Position numbers and translations under genes: made by a program. Below are positions 33,788-43,409 of a stretch of DNA of 64,000 nucleotides, in pieces; the first letter of the stretch is position 1; the number at the start of each line of letters is the position of its first letter. The notes below the pieces were generated by a model. It worked only from the letters and a program-made list of their open reading frames with translations. It did not search any database and had not been told where the DNA came from. This stretch comes from UBA1479 sp002706405 (lineage in GTDB: Bacteria; Pseudomonadota; Alphaproteobacteria; Rhodospirillales; Casp-alpha2): positions 62,001 through 126,000 of the forward strand of contig CAXATO010000006.1 of NCBI GenBank assembly GCA_963972255.1, read 5' to 3'.

Positions 33788-34711
33788 ATGACAACGCCTC
33801 CGATCCCCCCTGCCACCGACCCGCCCGCGTCCCTGGCGCTGGCCGTGAACATCGGCCTGCTGGTTCTGCTGGCGTCGCTTTGGGGGGCGTCCTACAGCTT
33901 CATCAAGGTCGGGGTTGAGACGATCCCGCCGATCACCCTGATCGCCGGACGCACGGCCATCGCCGGGATGGTGTTGCTGATGGTCATGCGTGCGCTCGGC
34001 CTGCGCATGCCGCGCGATCCGGCGTCCTGGCGGTCGTTCATGGTGCAGGCCTGCCTGAACAGCGTGCTGCCGTTCACGGCCATTGCCTGGGCCGAACAGA
34101 CCGTGGATGCGGCGCTGGCGACGATCCTCAACTCGACCTCGCCGATCTTCATCTTCCTGTTCGCCCTGATCCTGCACCTGGAAGGGGAGCGGACCTGGCG
34201 CAAGTTCCTGGGGGTCGCCTTCGGCTTCGCGGGGATCGTTCTGGTGATCGGCACCGACGCGCTGCAGGGGCTAACCCGAGAACTGATGTCGCAGCTGGCC
34301 ATCGTCGCCGCCACTGTCTGCTATGCCGGGGCCGCCGTGTTCGGGCGGCGATTTTCCGGCATGTCCGCCATCGTCCCGGCGGCCGGATCGATGATCGCCG
34401 GCGGCGCCGTGCTGATCCCGGCCAGCCTGATCGTGGATCAACCTTGGGCGCTCTCGGTTTCCGTGGACTCGGCGTTGGCACTGCTCGGCCTGTCCGTGCT
34501 GTCGACGGCCCTGGCCTTCGTGATCTATTTCCGCCTGCTCAAGTCTCTGGGCTCCGTCGGCACGGCGGCGCAGGCCTATCTCAGGGTGCCCATCGGGGTT
34601 GCCTTGGGGGCCTTGGTCCTGGGGGAAACGCTGCCCTTGTCCGCCTGGGCGGGCATGGCCTGCGTCGTCGCCGGAGTCATCACCATGACCCTGCCGGGGC
34701 GGCGGCGCTAG
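33788..34711 (+). CDS. EamA/DMT-superfamily transporter
   Basis: A 307-residue protein with ten predicted helices and two EamA halves (LLASLWGASYSFIKVGVETIPP in the first, FRLLKSLGSVGTAAQAYLRVPIGVALGALVLGE in the second). Probable metabolite exporter. It diverges from the ArsR-type regulator with a 129-bp shared promoter region, which suggests the regulator responds to its substrate. Substrate not predictable. Confidence 0.87.
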   Translation: MTTPPIPPATDPPASLALAVNIGLLVLLASLWGASYSFIKVGVETIPPITLIAGRTAIAGMVLLMVMRALGLRMPRDPASWRSFMVQACLNSVLPFTAIAWAEQTVDAALATILNSTSPIFIFLFALILHLEGERTWRKFLGVAFGFAGIVLVIGTDALQGLTRELMSQLAIVAATVCYAGAAVFGRRFSGMSAIVPAAGSMIAGGAVLIPASLIVDQPWALSVSVDSALALLGLSVLSTALAFVIYFRLLKSLGSVGTAAQAYLRVPIGVALGALVLGETLPLSAWAGMACVVAGVITMTLPGRRR

Positions 34712-34793
34712 AGCCGACCTTGCGCCCACGGGTGCGTGCGGTTTCTAATATGAGCCCAGGGGCCTTCGGCGAGACCACAAGGAAACCTACATC

Positions 34794-35234
34794 ATGACCG
34801 ACCATAAGGGCGGCTGCCATTGCGGCAACATCGCCGTCACCTTCACCACGGACAAGGACCCGGCCACGATCGTGCCCCGGGCCTGCCAATGTTCGTTCTG
34901 CCGCAAGCACGCGACCCGCGCCCTGTCCGACAACGCGGGCCATATCCATCTGCAGGTCAAGGATGCCGGCCTGTTGGGACGCTACCGCTTCGGTCTGAAG
35001 GTCGGTGATTATGTGTTCTGCAAATCCTGCGGGGTCTACGTTTCGGCCTATATGGAAGACGGCGCCCCCGGAGAAGACGGGCGGGCCTGGGCCAACGTCA
35101 TGGCCAATGCCATGGACGAGCGCGACATCTGGGCGCCGGCCGAGCCCATCGAATACGGCGTCGAAACCGAAGATGGCAAACGCGAACGCCGGCGCCACAA
35201 ATGGACGCCGGCGTCGATGACGATCGAAGGCTAG
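34794..35234 (+). CDS. GFA/CENP-V family zinc protein
   Basis: A 146-residue protein with the Cys ligands of the glutathione-dependent formaldehyde-activating (Gfa/CENP-V) fold: GGCHCGNIAV at the start, CQCSFCRKH in the middle and FCKSCGVYV later. Most family members have no proven formaldehyde activity; a zinc-dependent beta-fold enzyme for a small thiol adduct is the safest call. It is followed by the convergent CmcJ/NvfI-type gene, with a strong hairpin between the stops. Confidence 0.8.
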   Translation: MTDHKGGCHCGNIAVTFTTDKDPATIVPRACQCSFCRKHATRALSDNAGHIHLQVKDAGLLGRYRFGLKVGDYVFCKSCGVYVSAYMEDGAPGEDGRAWANVMANAMDERDIWAPAEPIEYGVETEDGKRERRRHKWTPASMTIEG

Positions 35235-35241
35235 GGGTGGG

Positions 35242-35262
35242 TTCGCGCCCTCAAGGCGCGAA
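35242..35262. terminator. 8-bp hairpin spanning a stop codon, junction 35234/35251
   Basis: Perfect stem TTCGCGCC / GGCGCGAA with loop CTCAA; the TGA of the minus-strand gene (35251-35253) lies in the loop. No U-tract follows. Confidence 0.45.
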
Positions 35263-36102
35263 GGAAATCATGGTGCGGACTTCGATGCTTTCCCGGGGCG
35301 GTGTGTCCGGGGCGGCATTCGGATTTTCAAACCCCGTATGCGCCGTATAACGGGCGCGCCCGTCCGTCGCCGTGTCGAAGCATTTGAGCAGCAGAACTTC
35401 GTTCCCGCCCATGCCGGGATACCAGTACCATTTCTGCCCGTCCGAATGGGCGTTCTGATAGATCTCGCCGACCCGGTCCTTGTAGACAAGGTCCGTGGCC
35501 AGGAAATCCTCGGTCCGCATCGTGCGGGCATCGGCCACGGCGATCGGCGTGCGGTCGGCGCTGGCGCCGATCGAGCGCCACACGTTGACCATGGCGAAGC
35601 GGTGGCCCAGGTAGCGGTCGGCGGCGGCAGCATCCATCACGTCGCGCACCCGCTTGGGTCCGGATGTTTCGGTGTAGTCGTTATGGGCGATCAGCACCGG
35701 CAGGCGCTTGGCCGTGGCGGCGCGTTTGCCGTCGTCCTGTACCCGGACCGTATGGTCGAAGATATGGACGTCCGACGCACCGGTCACGCGCTTCAGGAAC
35801 GCGATGATCTCCGGGTAATAGACGGCCTCGATGCGGGCTTCGTCGTAGAAATCGGCCATGGTGGTCGGCAGGGTCGCCAGTTCGAACCCATGGACGTCCA
35901 GGCTGGCCGCCGGGGTCAGCGTGCGGGCGTCATGCATTTCCACCGCCGCTTCTTCGAAGCTGCCCAGGCGCTCGTTCGGTTGGGCATGGTCGGCGGACAT
36001 GTAGACCCGTGGCTTTTCGGCCTGCGCGTGGGTCATAAAGTTGATCGGGGCCAGGACCGTGCGGTCGGCATGCGGCCGGGTATTGGCGGCGGCTTGGGAC
36101 AT
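35251..36102 (-). CDS. CmcJ/NvfI-type oxidoreductase
   Basis: A 283-residue protein. Features of the CmcJ/NvfI (AsaB-like) group are the HIFDHTVR and LIAHNDYTETSGPKRVRD segments, MVNVWRSIG, and the C-terminal AHTGFENPNAAPDTPPRESIEVRTMISF. Members include a cephamycin-pathway protein and fungal tailoring oxygenases; histidine and aspartate positions suggest a non-heme iron 2-oxoglutarate-type site (inference). No biosynthetic cluster surrounds it, so a catabolic or detoxifying role is equally possible. Confidence 0.8.
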   Translation of the reverse strand: MSQAAANTRPHADRTVLAPINFMTHAQAEKPRVYMSADHAQPNERLGSFEEAAVEMHDARTLTPAASLDVHGFELATLPTTMADFYDEARIEAVYYPEIIAFLKRVTGASDVHIFDHTVRVQDDGKRAATAKRLPVLIAHNDYTETSGPKRVRDVMDAAAADRYLGHRFAMVNVWRSIGASADRTPIAVADARTMRTEDFLATDLVYKDRVGEIYQNAHSDGQKWYWYPGMGGNEVLLLKCFDTATDGRARYTAHTGFENPNAAPDTPPRESIEVRTMISFAP

Positions 36103-36239
36103 GATCGTCTCCTAAACGGTTCGTTCCCGCGAATCTGCGGCCTTCGCCGGCGATTGGCAAGGGGGCAGGGGGGAATGACACCTTTTCCCCCAAGGATCAG
36201 GATGCATTGAATTCTGGAACACTCGTTCCTGAAACCGGG

Positions 36240-39200
36240 CTATTCCGCCGCCCGGGGCGTGGCCAGGGGGGCTTCGGTCGTGTCCATATGCTCCGCTTCG
36301 CGCAGTTCACGGTCGAGCCGCACGCCCGCATGAGCCCGGTTGGATGACAGCGGCGCCAGCAGGGAATAGATCACCGGGATCAGGACCAGGGTGAACACGG
36401 TGGCGATGCCGAGCCCGCCGAACACGACCCAGCCGATGGCGACCCGGGCTTCCGACCCGGCGCCGGTCGCCAGGATCAGCGGTAAAGCCCCCAGCACCGT
36501 GGACAGCATGGTCATCATCACCGGGCGCAGGCGGATGATCGCCGCCTGGCGGATGGCATCGGCCACGGACAGGCCGCGGTCGCGCAGCTGGTCGGCGAAT
36601 TCGACGACCAGGATGCCGTTCTTGGCCATCAGGCCGACCAGCATGACCAGGCCGATCTGGCTGTAGATATTGATGGTGCCGCCGGAAAGTTTCAGCGCGA
36701 ACACGGCCGCCGCCAGCCCGAACGGCACGGTCAGCACGATCACCAGGGCGCTGACGATGCTTTCGAACTGGGCCGCCAGGACCAGCAGCACGATCAGCAC
36801 GGCGAAGGCGAAGGTCAGGGCGACCTCGTTGCTGGTGTCCTGCAGGGTCGCGGCCTCGTTGATGAAGCGCAGCCCGATGCCGGGCGGCAGGGTGTCGTCG
36901 GCGATGGCCTGGATGCCGTCGATGGCTTCCTGCAGCGACATGTCGGCGGGAAGCACGGCTTCCACCTCGACCGCGCGCTTCTGGCCAGACCGGTCGAGTT
37001 CGGCCGCCGTGCCGACCTCTTCCAGGGATACGAAGGCCGACAGCGGCACCAGGCGCCCGTCGCCCGTCGGCACGAACAGATTGAACAGATCGGTCGGATC
37101 GTTGATGGCGCCGGCCGCCGATTCCAGCATCACCGGGATCGACCGGTCGTTGACGTTCAGCTCCGCCACCTCGAACCCGGCGACCATGGCGCGGAGCGTA
37201 TCGACGATGCCTTCGACCTGGACGCCCAGGTCCTCCGCCCGGCGGCGGTCGACCTTGACCGACAGTTGCGGTTGGGTCTGCTGGAATTCGACCTCCGGGT
37301 CCTCCAGCCTGGGCAGGCGTTCGCGCATGGCACCCAGGAAATCGAAGGCCGCGGCGGCGATGTCCTTGTAGTTCGACCCGGTCAGGGTGAATTCGATGCT
37401 GCCGCCGGCGCGGCGCAGGTTCAGGCTGTTGGGGGTGCGGACGCGGGCGGTCGCGCCCGGGATCGCTCTCAGACCCTTGTTCAGGGACTTCGCGATCTCC
37501 TGTTGCGAGCGTTCGCGTTGGTCCCAGGGCACCAGTGGGGCGATCAGATAAACGCGGTTCGGGTCCCAGCGCCCGACGATGGCGAACACGTTTTCCGCCT
37601 CGCCGCTGTCGACCAACGGGCGCAGCAAGGCTTCGGCCTGGACCGACTGGCGGTCCATGTAGTCGAGCCCGACGCCGTCCGGCCCCTGCATCATGATGAT
37701 GATCGCGCCGCGATCCTCGCGCGGCAGCAATTCGGTCTTGATCGTGGGATAGACCAGCAACGCCGTCGCCGCGAGCATGGCCGTGCCGCCCAGGATCAGC
37801 AGCCGGGCGTTGAGGGTGAATTCCAGCATCCTGGCATAGGCCGCATTGATGCGCTGTCCGGCGGCGACCAGGACGGCCGGCGGTTTGGTCGGCCCGGCAT
37901 CGCCCCGGTCAGGCAGGCGCGACGCCAGCATGGGCACCAGCGACAGCGCCACGAAAGACGAAATCGCCACGGCCACGGCCAGGGTGAAGCCGAATTCCGT
38001 GAACAGCTTGCCCGCCGTCGACGGCAGGAAGGCGATGGGCAGGAACACGGAAATCAGGGTCGCCGTGGTCGCCAGCACGGCGAAGAACACCTGGCGGGTG
38101 CCGTTGACGGCGGCGGCGTAGGACTTCATGCCGAGTGTGCGGTGGCGCTGAATGTTTTCCAGCACCACGATGGCGTCATCGACGATCATGCCCGTGGCCA
38201 GGACCATGGCCAGCAAGGTCAGGATATTGACCGAGAACCCCATCAGATAGATCGCCCCGACGGTGCCCATGATGGCGACAGGGATGGCGACGGTGGGGAT
38301 CAGGGTCGGGCGCAGGCCGCCCATGAACATGAAGATAACGGCGATGACCACGGCGACGGCGATCAGCAGGCTGTTGATGACCTCGCGCACGGATGAGCGG
38401 ATGAAGCGCGCATCGTCGGAAATCTTGACCAGACGCACGTCCTTCAGGCGCTTGTTCAGGCGATCGACGCTTTTGTTGACGGCATCGGAAATGGCGATGG
38501 TGTTGGATTGTGCGCGGCGCACGATACCCAGGCCGACCACCTTGGAGCCGTTGAGAACGGAATAGCTTTCGGCCTCGGCCGGGCCGTAGAAGGCCTGCGC
38601 GACCTCGCCCAGGCGGACGTCCTTGCGCAATTCCAGATCCTCGACCTTGGCCGGCTCCCACACCGAGGCATCGGCGCGCACCAGCAGCATCTGGTCGTCG
38701 GACTTGAAACTGCCGGCGGGCACGTCGAGCCGGGTCGAGCGCAGCACCTTGGCGACGTCATCGATGCTGAGGCCGTAGCGCGCCAGTTTCATGGGGTCGA
38801 CAACGATGCGCAGAACCTGTTCCTGGTCGCCGAACAGGTCGACCGAGGCGACCCCGTCGATGGACAGGAATTCGGGCGAAATGTCGTCTTCGGCGATGCG
38901 GGTCAGGTCTTCCTGGTTCACCTTGTCGGAGACCAGGGCCAGACGGATGATCGGTTGGGAATCGGCGTCGGCCTTGACGACGGTGATGTCCTCGACACCC
39001 TCCGGCAATTGGCGCTCGACCCCGGCGACCGCTTCGCGGATGTCGTTGGCGGCGACATCCAGATTGACGTTGGCGGAGAATTCGGCGCGGACGCGGCCGT
39101 TGTTTTCCTCGCTCGCGGCCTCGATGCGTTTGACCCCGGACACGCGGGCGACGGCCCCTTCGAGCACGCTGACCACCTCGGCATCCATGGTTTCCGGCGA

Positions 39201-39374
39201 GGCCCCGTCGAAGAATGCGCGCACGGTGACAATGGGGCGGTCGACGTCGGGCAGTTCGCGGACCTCGACACCCATGATCGCGGCCAGACCGGCGATCATG
39301 ATCAACAGGTTCATGACGACGACCAGCGTGGGCCGGCGGACCGACAGGGACGGCAGGTCGCTGAACCGGGACAT
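36240..39374 (-). CDS. RND efflux pump, inner-membrane permease (HAE1 family)
   Basis: A 1044-residue AcrB-type pump with 12 predicted helices and two large periplasmic loops. The proton-relay Asp pair is present in TM4 (GMIVDDAIVVLENIQRH) and PRPTL near the N-terminus marks the start of TM1. It exports hydrophobic compounds, detergents or metabolites using proton motive force. It begins one base after the adaptor gene stop; no TolC-like gene is adjacent. The C-terminus (after TM12) is a ~40-residue polar tail. Confidence 0.93.
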   Translation of the reverse strand: MSRFSDLPSLSVRRPTLVVVMNLLIMIAGLAAIMGVEVRELPDVDRPIVTVRAFFDGASPETMDAEVVSVLEGAVARVSGVKRIEAASEENNGRVRAEFSANVNLDVAANDIREAVAGVERQLPEGVEDITVVKADADSQPIIRLALVSDKVNQEDLTRIAEDDISPEFLSIDGVASVDLFGDQEQVLRIVVDPMKLARYGLSIDDVAKVLRSTRLDVPAGSFKSDDQMLLVRADASVWEPAKVEDLELRKDVRLGEVAQAFYGPAEAESYSVLNGSKVVGLGIVRRAQSNTIAISDAVNKSVDRLNKRLKDVRLVKISDDARFIRSSVREVINSLLIAVAVVIAVIFMFMGGLRPTLIPTVAIPVAIMGTVGAIYLMGFSVNILTLLAMVLATGMIVDDAIVVLENIQRHRTLGMKSYAAAVNGTRQVFFAVLATTATLISVFLPIAFLPSTAGKLFTEFGFTLAVAVAISSFVALSLVPMLASRLPDRGDAGPTKPPAVLVAAGQRINAAYARMLEFTLNARLLILGGTAMLAATALLVYPTIKTELLPREDRGAIIIMMQGPDGVGLDYMDRQSVQAEALLRPLVDSGEAENVFAIVGRWDPNRVYLIAPLVPWDQRERSQQEIAKSLNKGLRAIPGATARVRTPNSLNLRRAGGSIEFTLTGSNYKDIAAAAFDFLGAMRERLPRLEDPEVEFQQTQPQLSVKVDRRRAEDLGVQVEGIVDTLRAMVAGFEVAELNVNDRSIPVMLESAAGAINDPTDLFNLFVPTGDGRLVPLSAFVSLEEVGTAAELDRSGQKRAVEVEAVLPADMSLQEAIDGIQAIADDTLPPGIGLRFINEAATLQDTSNEVALTFAFAVLIVLLVLAAQFESIVSALVIVLTVPFGLAAAVFALKLSGGTINIYSQIGLVMLVGLMAKNGILVVEFADQLRDRGLSVADAIRQAAIIRLRPVMMTMLSTVLGALPLILATGAGSEARVAIGWVVFGGLGIATVFTLVLIPVIYSLLAPLSSNRAHAGVRLDRELREAEHMDTTEAPLATPRAAE

Positions 39375-39375
39375 G

Positions 39376-40506
39376 CTACGGGGTCGCCTTTTTCTTGCCC
39401 TTGGGGGCGGTTTCGCCGGCGGCGAATTTGTCGAACGGAATGGCCTGTATGCGCTGGCCGGGACGCAGGCCCTGCACGCCTTCGACGACGATCAGGTCGT
39501 CGGCGTTCAGCGGTCCGTCGACCAGGATACGGCCGCGGTCGCGGCGGACGATTTTCACGAAGACCTTTTCCGCCGTCTCGGTCTTGCCGTCCTTCTTGGC
39601 GACCCGCCACAGATAGGCACCGTCGCGGCTCCACAAAACGGCGACCTCGCGGACGGTGGGATAGGGTTTGCCGGTAAAGGCCAGTTCGGTCTCAAACGAC
39701 GTGCCGGGGCGGATCAGGTCTTCCTGGTTGGGAATAGTCGCCTTGACCCGGAGCGTGCGCGTGATCGGGTCGATGCGGCTGCCCAGTTGGGTAACCTTGC
39801 CCGTTAGCCGCAGGTCGGGGGCGGTCCAGGGCCGAACCGTGACCGGGTCGTCGATCTTGATGCGCCCGGCGTATTCCTCGGGCAATTCGAATTCGACCAG
39901 GATTTCCGAGCGATCGTCGAGGGTGGCGATCTTCGTGTCCGTGGTCACCCGGTCGCCACGGTCGATCTCGGTCAGCCCGATGATGCCGTCGAAGGGGGCG
40001 TAGACGATGCGGTCGTCGAGCGCCTGTTCCGCCTGGTCCAGGCGCAGGGTCGCGGATTCCAGGTCGGTCTGCGCGGTTTCCAGGCGTGCCTGGGAGGCGG
40101 TGCCCGACGGCGCCAGCTTTTCCAGGCGCTTCAATTGACGGGTCGCGTCCTTGACCGCAACCTTGGCCAGACGGACGGCGATCTGCTGGTGGACGTCTTC
40201 CAGGCGCAGCAGGATCTGGCCTTTATGGACCCGGTCCTGGCTGCGGAACGACACGGCGACGACTTCGCCGGCGGTCTTCGGGTACAGGTCGGCGGATTTG
40301 CGCGCCTCGCCCGTGCCGACGGCGCGGACGATGATCTTGTCCGTCGCGGCCGGCGCCTTTTCGACCAGAACCCGCGTGCCGCCGCCGCTGGCACGGGGGG
40401 ACGGTTTGGGCTGGGCGCCGACCTGATTGCCGTTCAGGGCATACCAGCCGGCGCCGAGAAGGACAGCCAGGCCGATGAGGATGGCAAATTGGGTGCGCAG
40501 GGTCAT
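39376..40506 (-). CDS. RND efflux periplasmic adaptor subunit
   Basis: A 376-residue membrane-fusion protein: N-terminal anchor (QFAILIGLAVLLGAGWYAL), a lipoyl-like domain split by an alpha-hairpin (RLEDVHQQIAVRLAKVAVKD, QLKRLEKLAPSGTASQARL), then beta-barrel (VYAPFDGIIGLTEIDRGDRV) and C-terminal domain. It links the RND permease to an outer-membrane channel. The operon is adaptor then permease. The hairpin is short, as in adaptors of metabolite-type HAE1 pumps. Confidence 0.92.
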   Translation of the reverse strand: MTLRTQFAILIGLAVLLGAGWYALNGNQVGAQPKPSPRASGGGTRVLVEKAPAATDKIIVRAVGTGEARKSADLYPKTAGEVVAVSFRSQDRVHKGQILLRLEDVHQQIAVRLAKVAVKDATRQLKRLEKLAPSGTASQARLETAQTDLESATLRLDQAEQALDDRIVYAPFDGIIGLTEIDRGDRVTTDTKIATLDDRSEILVEFELPEEYAGRIKIDDPVTVRPWTAPDLRLTGKVTQLGSRIDPITRTLRVKATIPNQEDLIRPGTSFETELAFTGKPYPTVREVAVLWSRDGAYLWRVAKKDGKTETAEKVFVKIVRRDRGRILVDGPLNADDLIVVEGVQGLRPGQRIQAIPFDKFAAGETAPKGKKKATP

Positions 40507-40744
40507 GGTCGCGGTCTCGATGCGGTTCCGTGGTGTCAGACGCCGTAGGATACCGGCCAATTCCACACAAATTCCTAATGCATGCAGCTTAACCGGCAAC
40601 GGCGCAGAATTTACCAAGTTTCATGGCGTTCGCGTCCGGAATTTTGTAACAAGATGTCGCACTTCGGTTTGGCCGGGGGGCATCAAGGCGACCCGCGCCG
40701 ACCATGGCGAGGGGGCGCGCAATCGGACCAGAAGGAATTCCCGC

Positions 40745-41032
40745 ATGTTCGTCGTCACCGTCACCTTCGTCGTAAAACCTGAGCATATCGCGGATTTCGC
40801 GCCGGCGATGATCGAGAACGCGCGCGCTTCGGAAGAGACGGAGCCCGGCTGCCGGCAGTTCGACGTGTGCCGCGATCCCAAGAATCCGGCGGTTACATTT
40901 CTTTACGAAGTTTATGACGATGCGGCGGCGTTCGAGGCCCATAAGGCGACCGACCACTTCAAATCCTTCGACGCCCTGGTCCAACCCTGGCTGGCGTCGA
41001 AAGAGGTCAAGACCTGGGTTCTGGCGGACTAA
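40745..41032 (+). CDS. Antibiotic biosynthesis monooxygenase (ABM) family protein
   Basis: A 95-residue single ABM domain (dimeric ferredoxin-like fold): MFVVTVTFVVKPEHIADF, ETEPGCRQFDVCRDP and FLYEVYDDAAAFEAHKATDHFKSF are typical. Such proteins are often quinol monooxygenases (YgiN type) or autoinducer-breakdown enzymes (LsrG type); which is unclear. Ribosome-binding sequence AGAAGGA precedes the ATG. Stop codon overlaps the convergent GNAT stop inside a hairpin. Confidence 0.82.
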   Translation: MFVVTVTFVVKPEHIADFAPAMIENARASEETEPGCRQFDVCRDPKNPAVTFLYEVYDDAAAFEAHKATDHFKSFDALVQPWLASKEVKTWVLAD

Positions 41033-41040
41033 AGCGCCAG
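41021..41040. terminator. 6-bp hairpin with both stop codons in the loop, junction 41032/41029
   Basis: CTGGCG (41021-41026) and CGCCAG (41035-41040) enclose GACTAAAG. The loop holds the TAA of the ABM gene and the TAG (minus strand) of the GNAT gene. No U-tract. Confidence 0.4.
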
Positions 41041-41478
41041 CTTCATCCCGGCGTGGCTGTGCACGAAGCCGAGCGCTTCATAGAACGCCAGGGCGTCGGG
41101 GCGTTCCCGATCCGTGGTCAATTGCACCATGCGGCAGCCCTTTTCCCGCGCCAGGCCGATGGCATGTTCGAACATCGTCCGGCCCAGGCCGCTGCCGCGG
41201 GCCCGGGCGGCAACCCGCACGCCTTCGATCAATGCGCGCCAGCCGCCTTGATGAGAGATGTTCGGTAGCATTGTGATCTGCAGGCAGCCGACGACCCCGT
41301 CGCCGTCGTCGGCGACCAGCAGGCGGGTGTTCGGGTCGTCCTGGATCGCCCGGAAGGCCTCCCCGTAGCAGGCGGGAAGGGGTGTTTCAAAACGTTCCCG
41401 CCGCCGGCCGATCGGGTCATCGGCCAGCAAGGCGACAATATGGACGAGATCGTCCGCGGTAGCGTCCCGAAGTTTCAT
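41029..41478 (-). CDS. GNAT family N-acetyltransferase
   Basis: A 149-residue Gcn5-related acetyltransferase with the acetyl-CoA pyrophosphate loop VRVAARARGSGLGRTMFEHAI (RxxGxG) and C-terminal LTTDRERPDALAFYEALGF. It acetylates an amine on an unknown substrate. It overlaps the convergent ABM gene by four bases. No operon partner. Confidence 0.87.
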   Translation of the reverse strand: MKLRDATADDLVHIVALLADDPIGRRRERFETPLPACYGEAFRAIQDDPNTRLLVADDGDGVVGCLQITMLPNISHQGGWRALIEGVRVAARARGSGLGRTMFEHAIGLAREKGCRMVQLTTDRERPDALAFYEALGFVHSHAGMKLAL

Positions 41479-41552
41479 GTCGCCACTTTACCAGATCGGG
41501 CCGGACGCCTGTCAAAATCACGCCGGACGGCGCCACGATGCATTTTTCCAAA

Positions 41553-41601
41553 TTGTAGACAAATACTACTTAAATTGTGGAATTTTATTGAACATAAAAT
41601 T
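41553..41601. promoter_or_regulatory. AT-rich inverted repeat upstream of the PAS_5 gene
   Basis: AATTTTAT and ATAAAATT form an 8-bp perfect inverted repeat around TGAAC (41581-41601), 65 bases ahead of the PAS_5 gene start. Just upstream is TTGTAGACAA (41553-41562), one base from the GntR-type palindrome found twice elsewhere. Both lie in an AT-rich promoter region. Confidence 0.35.
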
Positions 41602-41665
41602 ATTCGTTGTTAAGCGGATAGGGCGAGGCCTGCGACGGCATGCGCATCGAATATGGGGAGGGGGT

Positions 41666-42169
41666 ATGCCGTCTAGTGAATTCGGGAGTGATGACGGCCA
41701 GCATTCTCCTGGACTCGGAGATGTGCAAAGCTCGAAAATTAAACGCCTTTTCGATTTTTGGCGCGATCTTCGCGGCGATCGCCGGTACCCGGCATGGGCC
41801 GATGTCAAATTGATGGACATCTATGATGTCGCATCATATCTGGCGGTTCTCGATGTGGAAGATCTGGGCGGCGGTTTCTGTTTCCGTTACCGCTTTTGCG
41901 GCACGATGCTGGTCGAAGCGCGCAGCCAACTCGTTCCCGCCGATCCCACCGGTCGATGCCTCGACGAAGTCGCCTGGCCGTTCGATCCGGCGCCCATGCT
42001 GGATGCCTGCGCCAAGGTCGTTAAACTGGGCGGGCCCGTGCTGCTCGCGCCCGGCGAGGTCGATGAAAGCACCTATCATCTGCATGAGCGGGGGTATTTC
42101 CCCTTAGGCGATACGGACGACAAGGTGTCGCAAATCATCACGTGCGTCGATCAGGTCGGAACCAGGTGA
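41666..42169 (+). CDS. PAS_5-domain protein
   Basis: A 167-residue protein starting MPSSEFG, with GGGGAGGGGG just upstream. The single domain matches PAS_5 (WRDLRGDRRYPAWADVKLMDI, then FCFRYRFCGTMLVEARS), a family largely limited to Rhodospirillales-type alphaproteobacteria. No output domain is fused. Role is probably small-molecule or redox sensing by protein contact. It is followed 75 bases later by the M20 gene on the same strand. Confidence 0.8.
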   Translation: MPSSEFGSDDGQHSPGLGDVQSSKIKRLFDFWRDLRGDRRYPAWADVKLMDIYDVASYLAVLDVEDLGGGFCFRYRFCGTMLVEARSQLVPADPTGRCLDEVAWPFDPAPMLDACAKVVKLGGPVLLAPGEVDESTYHLHERGYFPLGDTDDKVSQIITCVDQVGTR

Positions 42170-42243
42170 CGCCGGTGTTTCCTTCCGCGCGTACCAGGGG
42201 TTAAATAGGGTTTCGCGCGTTTCAACGAGGATACGACCGCATC

Positions 42244-43407
42244 ATGACCGACCGTCCCGCATCGCCCCAAGCATCCTCCAACGAACCAGTCCTGGACGCC
42301 GACGAAATCCTCGCCGGTATCCTTGAATGGGTCACCATCGAAAGCCCGTCCCATGACGGCGTTGCCGTCAACCGTATGGTTGACCATGTCGAACAGGGCT
42401 ATGCCGCCCTGGGCGCCAGGATCGAGCGCACACCAGGACGTGACGGCTTCGGCGACATTCTGGTGACGCGCACGCCCTGGGGCGGGGACGGGCCGGGGAT
42501 TCTCGTCTTGTCCCATCTGGATACGGTTCATGCCATGGGCACCATCGACAACGAGCTGAAGGTACGGCGCGAGGGCGACAAGGTGTACGGCCCCGGCATC
42601 TACGACATGAAGTCCGGCGCCTATATCGCCAATCACGCCTACCGGCACCTGGTGCGATGCGGCAAGGAAACGCCGCTGCCGATCACCTTCATGTACGTTC
42701 CGGAAGAAGAAATCGGCAGCCCCACGTCGCGACAGATGATTGTCGAACTGGCGAAAAAGAACAAATACGTGCTGGTCACCGAACCGGCGCGCGATGGCGG
42801 CAAGGTCGTCACGGCGCGCAACGGACGGCTGAAGTACGACATTACCGTGACCGGCCGGCCGTCCCATGCGGGCCTGCGCCATATGGACGGGCGTAGCGCG
42901 ATCCGGGAAATGGCCCATCAAATCCTGTTTCTCGAAGGGCTGACGGATTACGAGCGTTCGATCACCTGTTCCGTCGGCACGATTTCCGGCGGCACCCTGA
43001 CCAACGTGGTTCCGGCCAAATGTTCCATCACCGTGGATCTTCGGGTGCCGGATATGGATGCAGCCGAGGAGATCAAGGCCAAGGTCGAGGGCATGACGCC
43101 CGTCGATCCAGATTGCGTCTTGCAGATCGAGGGCGGCGTCGACCGTCCGCCTTACGAGAAATTCGACGGCATCGAAAAGCTGTTCGAACACGCCAAGGGC
43201 CTGGCGGCGGAGATCGGGTTTGATTTGCAGGACCTGAAGACCGGCGGCGGGTCCGACGGCAATTTCACCGGGGCACTGGGGATTCCCACGCTGGACGGTT
43301 TGGGAGCCGACGGCCATGGCGCCCATTCCCATGACGAGTTCATCTACTACTCGTCCCTAGTCGAGCGTTGCCGCCTGATGATCCGCCTGTTCGAGACGCT
43401 GGAGTAG
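42244..43407 (+). CDS. M20 family metallopeptidase
   Basis: A 387-residue zinc peptidase of the ArgE/DapE/CPG2 group. Visible active-site motifs are LVLSHLDTVHAMGT (His, catalytic Asp), YGPGIYDMKSG (bridging Asp), PEEEIGSP (Glu pair) and C-terminal GAHSHDEF (His). The dimerisation-domain insert is present. It may hydrolyse an acyl-amino acid, di- or tripeptide. It is followed two bases later by a cytochrome c gene, an unusual pairing. Confidence 0.87.
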   Translation: MTDRPASPQASSNEPVLDADEILAGILEWVTIESPSHDGVAVNRMVDHVEQGYAALGARIERTPGRDGFGDILVTRTPWGGDGPGILVLSHLDTVHAMGTIDNELKVRREGDKVYGPGIYDMKSGAYIANHAYRHLVRCGKETPLPITFMYVPEEEIGSPTSRQMIVELAKKNKYVLVTEPARDGGKVVTARNGRLKYDITVTGRPSHAGLRHMDGRSAIREMAHQILFLEGLTDYERSITCSVGTISGGTLTNVVPAKCSITVDLRVPDMDAAEEIKAKVEGMTPVDPDCVLQIEGGVDRPPYEKFDGIEKLFEHAKGLAAEIGFDLQDLKTGGGSDGNFTGALGIPTLDGLGADGHGAHSHDEFIYYSSLVERCRLMIRLFETLE

Positions 43408-43409
43408 TC

